From Thermoanaerobacterium butyriciformans (GTDB lineage: Bacteria > Bacillota > Thermoanaerobacteria > Thermoanaerobacterales > Thermoanaerobacteraceae), in NCBI RefSeq assembly GCF_017874545.1, contig NZ_JAGGLT010000002.1:62001-126000 (forward strand): DNA of 64,000 nucleotides, read 5' to 3'. Positions 57,939-64,000 of this stretch are shown in pieces. Position 1 is the first letter of the stretch. Each line of letters begins with the position of its first letter. Under the pieces are notes generated by a model. It was not told where the DNA came from and searched no databases. It was given only the letters and a program-made list of their open reading frames with translations. Made by a program: the position numbers and the translations under genes.

Positions 57939-57965
57939 CAAAAAAAGACTGCTTTTTGCAGTCTC
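57939..57965 (-). terminator. Intrinsic terminator after recJ
   Basis: Stem AGACTGC/GCAGTCT (57946-57952, 57958-57964), U-tract on the minus strand, 17 bp past the recJ stop codon. Confidence 0.8.
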
Positions 57966-57981
57966 ATTATCAATCTCACTA

Positions 57982-59448
57982 TTACACTATTTCAGGCTTT
58001 TCATCAAGTACCTTAAAACTAATATAATTGCCATTAATATAAGGTCTCACAATAAGTTTTACATTGTCGCCTGTATTATAAGTTCCATTAACAAATATAT
58101 TAAACTCACCATTAATGTTTATCATACGCCATTTTACAGTTTCTTTAATGTCCGTAACAGTTCCATTGATCAGAAATGCAGGTTCAGGATTTTTGTATCC
58201 AAAAGGCTCAAAATCATCAAAGCTTTTTAATTCTTCTAAAACAGGCTTTTTTAAAAGTACACCATCAAGCAGATTAATTTCCTGTTTTATTGGATTTTCT
58301 TCAAAATACTTATTTAAAGCCTCCTGAAGCCTTTTAGCATCTCTTATATTAAAGGAAACACCGCAGGCAGCCTTGTGTCCGCCATACATTATATCAAGAT
58401 TTTTTGAAGCATACTCAAATGCCTGCAATAAATCAAATTCACCGTATGTCCTAACAGACGCTGTTACCTGTTCATATTGCAATATACCTATCAATACAGG
58501 CTTTTGAAACATTTCTGAAATACGTCCAGCGATAAGTCCTATTATGCCTTTAGGACAATTTCTAAATATGTATATTAGAAATTTATTATCATTATCCTTA
58601 ATATTCTCCACATACCTTTTTACTAATTCTAATCGTTTCTGATTAAGTTTTTCGACAGTTTCAGCACCAGTACCATTCAGAAGCAAATTTAAACCTAATA
58701 CAGGACTTTGCAAGCGACCACAGGCATTTATTCGAGGTGCTATTACCCAGCCCAAATCAAATCCATTGACTTCTTCGGACTTTCTGTCTGCTATCTTCAA
58801 AATTTCTTTAATGCCTTTAACAGGACTTTTTCTTATATACTCAAGTCCTTTACGAGCTATATACCAGTTGTTTGAATCCAAAGGCACTATATCCGCAACA
58901 GTAGCAAGTCCTGCCAACTCAATCATATCAATCATAACAGGCTCATTTTTTGTTTTCAACAACTCTCTTGCGATCAAAAATGCTACGCCTGCACCTGCAT
59001 AATCTTTGTATGTATTATCATATAGTTTTGGATCAAAAACTTTATATGCTTTTGGCAGTACACTTTTAGGTTCATGGTGGTCTGTTATTATCAATTTAAC
59101 ACCGAGCTTTTCTGCTTCCTCTGCTGCTTCAAAGGCTGTTATACCATTGTCTACTGTTATAATGGTATCAAAGCCTTTTTGTTTAAGTTCTTTTACATGT
59201 TCAGGCTTTAGTCCATAGCCTTCTGTACGTTCTGGAAGGCGTATTATATTTTTTATGCCAAGCCTGTCCAAAGCCTTTTTAAGTATCAAACTAGAGCATA
59301 TACCATCTACATCATAATCACCAAAAATTGCAACCTTATTAAAGCCTGATATTGCCTGTACCAAATCATTTATAGGCATGATATTAGGCTGTACTGGATA
59401 TGTTCTGTTAAGCTCTGGTTTTGTATTGGAATTGTACTGCCAAAGCAT
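57982..59448 (-). CDS. recJ: RecJ-like single-strand DNA exonuclease
   Basis: 488 residues from ATG 59448. DHH motifs: IFGDYDVDGICSS near residue 43, TVDNGITA near residue 99, IITDHHEPK near residue 122. DHHA1 motif MYGGHKAACGVSF near residue 360 and an OB-like C-terminus. Shorter than chromosomal RecJ (about 560 or more). 5'-3' exonuclease used in recombination and repair. Its start region is duplicated (59446-59479), giving a three-codon upstream frame. Probably an element-specific recombination gene with RecU-like and RecD2. Confidence 0.9.
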   Translation of the reverse strand: MLWQYNSNTKPELNRTYPVQPNIMPINDLVQAISGFNKVAIFGDYDVDGICSSLILKKALDRLGIKNIIRLPERTEGYGLKPEHVKELKQKGFDTIITVDNGITAFEAAEEAEKLGVKLIITDHHEPKSVLPKAYKVFDPKLYDNTYKDYAGAGVAFLIARELLKTKNEPVMIDMIELAGLATVADIVPLDSNNWYIARKGLEYIRKSPVKGIKEILKIADRKSEEVNGFDLGWVIAPRINACGRLQSPVLGLNLLLNGTGAETVEKLNQKRLELVKRYVENIKDNDNKFLIYIFRNCPKGIIGLIAGRISEMFQKPVLIGILQYEQVTASVRTYGEFDLLQAFEYASKNLDIMYGGHKAACGVSFNIRDAKRLQEALNKYFEENPIKQEINLLDGVLLKKPVLEELKSFDDFEPFGYKNPEPAFLINGTVTDIKETVKWRMININGEFNIFVNGTYNTGDNVKLIVRPYINGNYISFKVLDEKPEIV

Positions 59449-59479
59449 ATTTATCATCTCCTCATATTTATCATCTCCT
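59446..59479 (-). repeat. Perfect 17-bp tandem duplication of the recJ start signal
   Basis: AGGAGATGATAAATATG occurs twice in a row on the minus strand. The first ATG (59465) reads Met-Arg-Arg-stop, with the stop inside the second ribosome binding site; the second ATG is the recJ start. Confidence 0.9.
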
Positions 59480-59488
59480 AATGAGAAA

Positions 59489-59689
59489 CTATTTGCTCTC
59501 TGTATTTTTCAATGCATGCGTAAAAGAATCCAAAGCCAGCAAAAAATACATTAATTCTATAGCTATTTTAGTTGGTCTATATTGACCTAAAACAATTTCT
59601 ACCAAAAGGAAAAACCAACAAAAAGCAAGAAAAAAATATGTCAATGTATCTATTTTTCTATCTTTCAGATACTTAATTACATTACGCAT
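59489..59689 (-). CDS. Small membrane protein
   Basis: 66 residues, basic N-terminus, one or two hydrophobic segments (LTYFFLAFCWFFLLVEIVL; IAIELMYFLLALDSF). ATG behind AAAGGAT. Unknown function; first of a row of small genes. Confidence 0.5.
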   Translation of the reverse strand: MRNVIKYLKDRKIDTLTYFFLAFCWFFLLVEIVLGQYRPTKIAIELMYFLLALDSFTHALKNTESK

Positions 59690-59751
59690 AACAATATCCT
59701 TTCTATTGATATTTAGATCTTATCAATTTCACAAAAACAATTATGTCAGAA

Positions 59752-59910
59752 TTAATGCAAAAAATTAATTTTCACGAAACCGCACAAAACGTCTGATTTA
59801 GAAACTGTTGTACGATATTTAGGCAGTTGGATCAAATAGAAATGCTCATACTCCTTTATAAGTTCACCTTTGGCTTTGCGTCCTTTTTCACTTTCTATTT
59901 CTACTTGCAT
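59752..59910 (-). CDS. Small unknown protein
   Basis: 52 residues, MQVEIESEKGRKAKGELIKEYEHFYLIQLPKYRTTV..., likely beta-rich. ATG 59910 with AGGAGATG upstream. The style resembles small phage or plasmid hypothetical proteins. Confidence 0.5.
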   Translation of the reverse strand: MQVEIESEKGRKAKGELIKEYEHFYLIQLPKYRTTVSKSDVLCGFVKINFLH

Positions 59911-59950
59911 TTTATCATCTCCTCAGTTTGTCTAAACCAACAAAAGATAT

Positions 59951-60112
59951 TTACCTTTTTTTGTTATTTCTAATATCATTTAGAAGGAAAATCAATCCTA
60001 TCAATATCATAATAATTGCTACAAGCATAGGAAAAGATTCTAAACATATGATTGAAAATACAACAAAAAAGAATGCACTTAAAAAATATATAACTATATT
60101 ATCATCCTGCAT
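59951..60112 (-). CDS. Small two-helix membrane protein
   Basis: 53 residues: two hydrophobic helices (IVIYFLSAFFFVVFSIICL and MLVAIIMILIGLIFLL), basic tail NNKKR. ATG 60112 with GGAGGACG upstream. It follows the gene at 60114 with one base between, so they are co-translated. Confidence 0.55.
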   Translation of the reverse strand: MQDDNIVIYFLSAFFFVVFSIICLESFPMLVAIIMILIGLIFLLNDIRNNKKR

Positions 60113-60113
60113 T

Positions 60114-60278
60114 TTATCGTCCTCCTTTGCTCAAAACAAAATATGCAACTGTCAAAACACATGCCAAAGAAGAAGCTGCAAGCACTGCAAAATCTAAAAT
60201 CATGTTTTCTTTAACGAATGAAAAAATAATTAACAGTATGAACAACGCAATCAAAGAAACTAGCGATAACATTTCCAT
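60114..60278 (-). CDS. Small two-helix membrane protein
   Basis: 54 residues: MEMLSLVSLIALFILLIIFSFV then MILDFAVLAASSLACVLTVAYFVLSKGGR. ATG 60278 behind GGAAGTG. Similar design to its downstream neighbour, so the two may form a pair in the membrane. Unknown function. Confidence 0.55.
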   Translation of the reverse strand: MEMLSLVSLIALFILLIIFSFVKENMILDFAVLAASSLACVLTVAYFVLSKGGR

Positions 60279-60344
60279 CTTTTCACTTCCTTCTTAAAAC
60301 GTGAAATTCCACTTATTGTTTTTTTGCATTACAAAAACACTTCC

Positions 60345-60749
60345 TTATTGGAATTGATAGTTTTTAGGCACAAAAATTTGTACATCATAGTACCCTTTTT
60401 TCAGATATTTGCTATCTTTAGGCAAATATTTATACTTTATATAAGCCTGATTACCTTTTATTATATTGATTTTAGCATACGTTGAAATTGTCTGAAGTTG
60501 ACCTTGTTCTTGAAAAGCTATTGTAACATACATTTGATTATCTTGTTCTGGTACTTTCTCAATACGTATAAAATTAATATCTTTATTTGTTTGCCATTGC
60601 AAAGAATTTAAAGTTTTTGCATTATCAGAATTATAATCATGAATAATATCAACACCTAACCAACAAATTATTGCAATCCAAAATCCTAAAAACAAAAACA
60701 TTAAAAAATATAATACAAACTTTTCAGTTTTATTAAGAATAGGCATCAT
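60345..60749 (-). CDS. Membrane-anchored extracytoplasmic protein
   Basis: 134 residues: one helix near 12-36 (VLYFLMFLFLGFWIAIICWLGVDII), then an external domain of beta pattern (YVTIAFQEQGQLQTISTYAKINII, YYDVQIFVPKNYQ). ATG with GGAGG. Unknown family. Confidence 0.55.
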   Translation of the reverse strand: MMPILNKTEKFVLYFLMFLFLGFWIAIICWLGVDIIHDYNSDNAKTLNSLQWQTNKDINFIRIEKVPEQDNQMYVTIAFQEQGQLQTISTYAKINIIKGNQAYIKYKYLPKDSKYLKKGYYDVQIFVPKNYQFQ

Positions 60750-60771
60750 TTGACTTCCTCCTTTACTTATC

Positions 60772-61296
60772 TTAATTTCTCAATTGCAAATCAAACACTT
60801 TTTTAACCGTATTTCTAGGAACTATAAGTTTATAATAAGTCACAGGCACGTGCGCAGAAGATAATCCAATAATTTTTCCTATCCAGTGATAAGTATATAC
60901 TGGCTTTTCAACAACAGTTTCAATTACAGGTTTTTTATTAGATTCCACTATATATACATTATCACTGTCAGCACTTTCTAATTTAATTCCTTCTTTTTCT
61001 TGCACATAATAGTAATAGACGATGGTTTGATCAATGCTGCCTGTACCTAGCACAAAAGTACCATTAACCTTATTTCCACTTTCTACTGAAAATATTGGCT
61101 TAACACTTACAATTTTTGTTTCATATTTGTAAGGCAATACAAAGCTCAAAATTGTACTAATTAACATTGAACCACACCATACTAAAAGCATTATTCCAGA
61201 TATAATACCTGCAATATCCTTATATTTTTTATTGCGAAGCAAAAAGTAGACTATGAGAGACAAAATAAAAGCTATAAATGAAGCAATTATCAGCAT
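60772..61296 (-). CDS. Membrane protein with external domain
   Basis: 174 residues from ATG 61296 (GGAGG upstream; one base after the recD2 stop). Two membrane helices (5-22, 30-60), then a beta-rich domain (TIVYYYYVQEKEGIKLESADSDNVYIVE) resembling small plasmid proteins with an SH3-like fold. Function unknown. Confidence 0.55.
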   Translation of the reverse strand: MLIIASFIAFILSLIVYFLLRNKKYKDIAGIISGIMLLVWCGSMLISTILSFVLPYKYETKIVSVKPIFSVESGNKVNGTFVLGTGSIDQTIVYYYYVQEKEGIKLESADSDNVYIVESNKKPVIETVVEKPVYTYHWIGKIIGLSSAHVPVTYYKLIVPRNTVKKVFDLQLRN

Positions 61297-61297
61297 G

Positions 61298-63418
61298 TCA
61301 GAATTCCTCCTTATTTCCATTCAGCCTTTCTTTTAAGCCCGTATAACGCTTTGAGCTGTCAATTGTACGTACAGCAATGTTTACTGCTTTTTTGTTTCCA
61401 AATATCTTAACTGTCTTTTTCGCTCTTGTAACGCCTGTATAAATCAAATTACGTTTAAGCATAATGTAGTGACTGGTCGTTATTGGCATTATAACAGTGT
61501 CATATTCACTGCCTTGACTCTTATGAACGGTAATTGCATAAGCTAACATTATGTCTTTCAATTCTCCCTCAATAAGTTTTATATTACGTCCATCAAAGTC
61601 AACTTCAATGCACCTGACACCGTCATCATTTGTATAAGCACGTTTTACATATCCTGTATCTCCATTAAAGATTTCTTTTTCATAATTGTTCGATGTCTGC
61701 ATAACTTTGTCGCCTACTCTGAACAATTTTTCTCCGTACTTTATTTCTTCTTTGCCTAAACGTGCTGGATTTATTGCTTCCTGCACTAATTTGTTTAATT
61801 CTAACGTACCTATATCAGTCTTTTTCATAGGCGTTAAAATCTGTACGTCATCAAGCGATTTACCGCTCTTAAGTTCCTTTACAAATTCCTGCACTATTTG
61901 TTGAGGACTTATCAAGTCGTAAAATATGAAATCTTTATTGTTAAATTCAGGCTTTTTACCTTCATTAATAAGTTTTGAATTAGTTATTATCGAAGACATT
62001 CCTTTCTGCCTGAATATAACATCAAGCTTTGTTACAGGCACTTTTCCAGACTCTATTATATCTTTTAAAATATTTCCTGCACCTACTGACGGAAGCTGAT
62101 CTACGTCTCCGACAAGAATTAATTTTGTATTGTCTTTTAAGGCTTTCAAAAGGTGAAACATAAGATCATTATCTATCATAGAAGTTTCATCAATTATCAC
62201 TGTGTCAGCATCAAGAGGATTTTGCTCATTACGATCAAATCTGACATGTTTCATTTTTTCATCAAATTTACATTCAAGTAACCTGTGAATTGTTTTTGCT
62301 TCTTTTCGAGTGGTTTCTTCAAGTCTTTTGGCTGCTTTGCCTGTCGGAGAAGCAAGAGCAACATCATATTTATTTGCTTTTAAGATATATAGAAGTGCAT
62401 TTACTATCGTAGTCTTACCCGTTCCAGGACCGCCTGTTATAACTGATATATTGCTGTTTAAAGATTTCTTTATAGCCTCTATCTGTTTGTCTGCATATTT
62501 AATATCATTTTTAAGTTCAACTTCCTGAATTAACTTGTCAACATTTTTAACTTCCTTTACATTTGCATTTAGCATTCTCAAAATTTTATCCGCTATAAAA
62601 GTTTCTTCATCATAATTAAATGCTAAATACACATTTCCGTTGTCATCATATACGTCCTTAATATGGTTTAGATATTGTGCCTGTTCAAAAACCTTCATGT
62701 AGCTTATTCCAAGCATTTTTGATGCTGTATTGCAAAGCGTTGTTATAGGCAGATATAAATGTCCTTGCATACTTGCCTGATACAAGCAGTATTTTAAGCC
62801 TGACTGGATTCTGTAAACATTGTCGTGTTCTATTCCGACTTTTTTCGCAATTTCATCAGCCTTTATGAAACCTATTCCACTAATGTCTTCGGCTACTCTA
62901 TATGGATTCTGTTTTATCATGTTTAGCGTATTTTCTTTGTATTTGTCATAAGCTTTTTTAATAGTGTTCAATGACAAGCCTAATGGCAGAAGTGACAATT
63001 TAATTTTATTAAACTCTTTATTTTCAACTATTTCTTTACGTATTCTTTCTATCGTGCTTTCTGGTATGCCTATTTCTTTAAGTCTTGCAGGTTCTTTTTC
63101 GATTATTTCGATTGCATCTCTGCCGAATGTATCAGCTATTTTCTTTGCACGTTTTGGTCCTATTCCTTTTATGTTCTGTAAAAAAATCTCTATGTCTGAG
63201 CTTGTAATATTTTCAGGTATTTCTGTCTGTATTACTTTGAACTGCCTTCCATATTTTTTATGTACTATCCAATCGCCGTGCAGGTTCATTTTCTGTCCTT
63301 TTCTACAGCGTTGATTGAGCGTTGCGACAAATCTATTATTATTAGTTTTTACAGACGCTACTGTGAAGTTGTCCGCTTCATAAATTATTCTGTCAATAAT
63401 CGCATTAGCAATCTCCAT
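61298..63418 (-). CDS. recD2: RecD2-like superfamily 1 DNA helicase
   Basis: 706 residues. N-terminal OB-like region, helix-hairpin-helix NIKGIGPKRAKKIADTFG near residue 85, and a RecD2 mid-domain (NPYRVAEDISGIGFIKADEIA). Walker A TGGPGTGKTTIVNAL lies near residue 330, with VIIDETSMID, ILVGDVDQLPSVGAG, then VHKSQGSEYD and YTGVTRAKK at the end. 5'-3' helicase of the RecD/TraA type; acts in repair or in element DNA processing. ATG behind GAAGGTG. Confidence 0.93.
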   Translation of the reverse strand: MEIANAIIDRIIYEADNFTVASVKTNNNRFVATLNQRCRKGQKMNLHGDWIVHKKYGRQFKVIQTEIPENITSSDIEIFLQNIKGIGPKRAKKIADTFGRDAIEIIEKEPARLKEIGIPESTIERIRKEIVENKEFNKIKLSLLPLGLSLNTIKKAYDKYKENTLNMIKQNPYRVAEDISGIGFIKADEIAKKVGIEHDNVYRIQSGLKYCLYQASMQGHLYLPITTLCNTASKMLGISYMKVFEQAQYLNHIKDVYDDNGNVYLAFNYDEETFIADKILRMLNANVKEVKNVDKLIQEVELKNDIKYADKQIEAIKKSLNSNISVITGGPGTGKTTIVNALLYILKANKYDVALASPTGKAAKRLEETTRKEAKTIHRLLECKFDEKMKHVRFDRNEQNPLDADTVIIDETSMIDNDLMFHLLKALKDNTKLILVGDVDQLPSVGAGNILKDIIESGKVPVTKLDVIFRQKGMSSIITNSKLINEGKKPEFNNKDFIFYDLISPQQIVQEFVKELKSGKSLDDVQILTPMKKTDIGTLELNKLVQEAINPARLGKEEIKYGEKLFRVGDKVMQTSNNYEKEIFNGDTGYVKRAYTNDDGVRCIEVDFDGRNIKLIEGELKDIMLAYAITVHKSQGSEYDTVIMPITTSHYIMLKRNLIYTGVTRAKKTVKIFGNKKAVNIAVRTIDSSKRYTGLKERLNGNKEEF

Positions 63419-63447
63419 AATATCACCTTCTTAAAAATTATGGCTTT

Positions 63448-63999
63448 TCAATCTTTTTCAATCTCTTTTACCAATCCAAGCAAGATTTTCTTACCAATAA
63501 TAGGTACAAAATATAAAAGCATAAAAATTGTAAGCATAACACCACTAAGTATCTTGAAATCATACAATGAGTAAAAATAAGAAAGGAATTCTGCTATAAC
63601 AATGAAAGTCACAAGAAACACTACAAGTTCAGATGAACTATCCAAAAAAAGAAAAGCATAATAAAGTGCAAAAACTATATTTACAGATGCAAATGTATAT
63701 ATCCAAAACAAATCAAATGTTCGTTGTATCAAAGATATAATCACAGAAATCATAAGGCTTGCTACAATAATTCCAAACAAGCCTAATATCTTTTTTTTAA
63801 ACGAATCTCTAAAATTATAAGCAAAATCAAGATATGTAATAGCCTCATCTAAAACAGAATCATTATCACGCTGTTCCAAATAATAGGACTCATTTCCCCA
63901 AGCTTTTTGTATTTTAATACATTCTGGCAATTCTCCACCAAGCTTTTCTAACGCCAATTCAGCTTCTATCTCATCATCAGCATGATTTATAAGTTTCGT
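63448..63999 (-). CDS. Polytopic membrane protein (5' end beyond window)
   Basis: The frame is open to the right edge (184 codons visible) with no convincing internal start: the TTG at 63957 has no ribosome site. Visible part: an acidic N-terminal region (INHADDEIEAELALEKLGGELPE), then four to five hydrophobic segments (ILGLFGIIVASLMISVIISL; FWIYTFASVNIVFALYYAFLFL; ELVVFLVTFIVIAEFL; LSGVMLTIFMLLYFVPII). Unknown function. Confidence 0.6.
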   Translation of the reverse strand, partial: TKLINHADDEIEAELALEKLGGELPECIKIQKAWGNESYYLEQRDNDSVLDEAITYLDFAYNFRDSFKKKILGLFGIIVASLMISVIISLIQRTFDLFWIYTFASVNIVFALYYAFLFLDSSSELVVFLVTFIVIAEFLSYFYSLYDFKILSGVMLTIFMLLYFVPIIGKKILLGLVKEIEKD

Positions 64000-64000
64000 T

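Noticed and set aside
1-64000. Cyclic di-GMP riboswitch in front of adhesin or pilus genes
   Set aside because: Intergenic spaces before these genes are too short and none shows the GEMM core; the only long leader (before the ParB-like gene) does not match.
1-64000. tRNA, rRNA or tmRNA genes
   Set aside because: No cloverleaf or rRNA-like stretch was noticed; the only rRNA-like match is the short anti-SD at 43382-43392.

Overview
This window looks like a piece of a large low-GC plasmid or integrative conjugative element from a Firmicute, most likely a Clostridia-type anaerobe. The grounds are the AT-rich sequence, strong GGAGG ribosome binding sites with frequent GTG/TTG starts, SpoVG, a PrsA-like foldase, Gram-positive style conjugation genes and no outer-membrane secretin. 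No tRNA, rRNA, CRISPR, replication initiator, relaxase or coupling protein was found, so both ends of the element lie outside the window. Every recognised gene except one (40092-40763) is on the minus strand, so transcription runs from right to left.

Layout, left to right. 1-3.9 kb is a maintenance and regulation block: ParM-like actin (cut by the edge), SSB, a zinc-ribbon protein with two HTH domains, HD-GYP domain protein, SpoVG and a VapBC-like pair. 4-28 kb is a Tad (type IVc) pilus region: C39-like protein, prepilin peptidase, TadZ-like ATPases, CpaB, four small Flp-type pilins, TadE-like pseudopilins, motor set I (TadC, TadB, CpaF, degenerate TadZ), a PrsA-like foldase and several very large surface proteins. 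28-39.7 kb holds motor set II (TadC, TadB, CpaF, TadZ) and an unusual cassette. In the cassette, an 815-residue surface protein with 25 His-X-Asp/Asn triplets overlaps the gene of a radical SAM/SPASM enzyme, followed upstream by a stalk-domain protein, a SecA2-like ATPase and a second CpaB. 39.7-45 kb has a DnaA-box cluster, an orphan HicB, the only plus-strand gene, a ParB-like protein with a structured leader RNA, and small genes. 45-53.5 kb is a type IV secretion (conjugation) module: RDD protein, SLT+M23 hydrolase, VirB6-like, VirB4 ATPase, PrgI/VirB3-like and VirB2-like proteins. 53.6-64 kb has a DUF3789-like peptide, a sigma factor, a RecU-like nuclease, RecJ, RecD2 and many small membrane proteins.

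Three signals stand out. (1) Four promoters (ssb, the HTH regulator, a surface protein gene at the head of Tad region I, and the conjugation module) carry the same 39-bp inverted-repeat operator at identical position over the -10/-35 boxes, which defines a regulon probably run by the double-HTH zinc-ribbon protein. (2) The His-X-Asp repeat surface protein with a radical SAM/SPASM partner and SecA2, next to a Tad motor, looks like a modified giant adhesin system; its C-terminal domain is shared with two other surface proteins of the Tad region. (3) A composite site (DnaA box, 6 bp, 14-bp palindrome) occurs three times with fixed geometry, one copy at the end of 12-bp DnaA-like iterons.

A working model, which is inference: the element builds Tad pili and large adhesins to bring cells together for conjugation, with ssb, conjugation and Tad region I controlled together. 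Intrinsic terminators lie after an unusually large share of the genes inside the long one-way gene trains.
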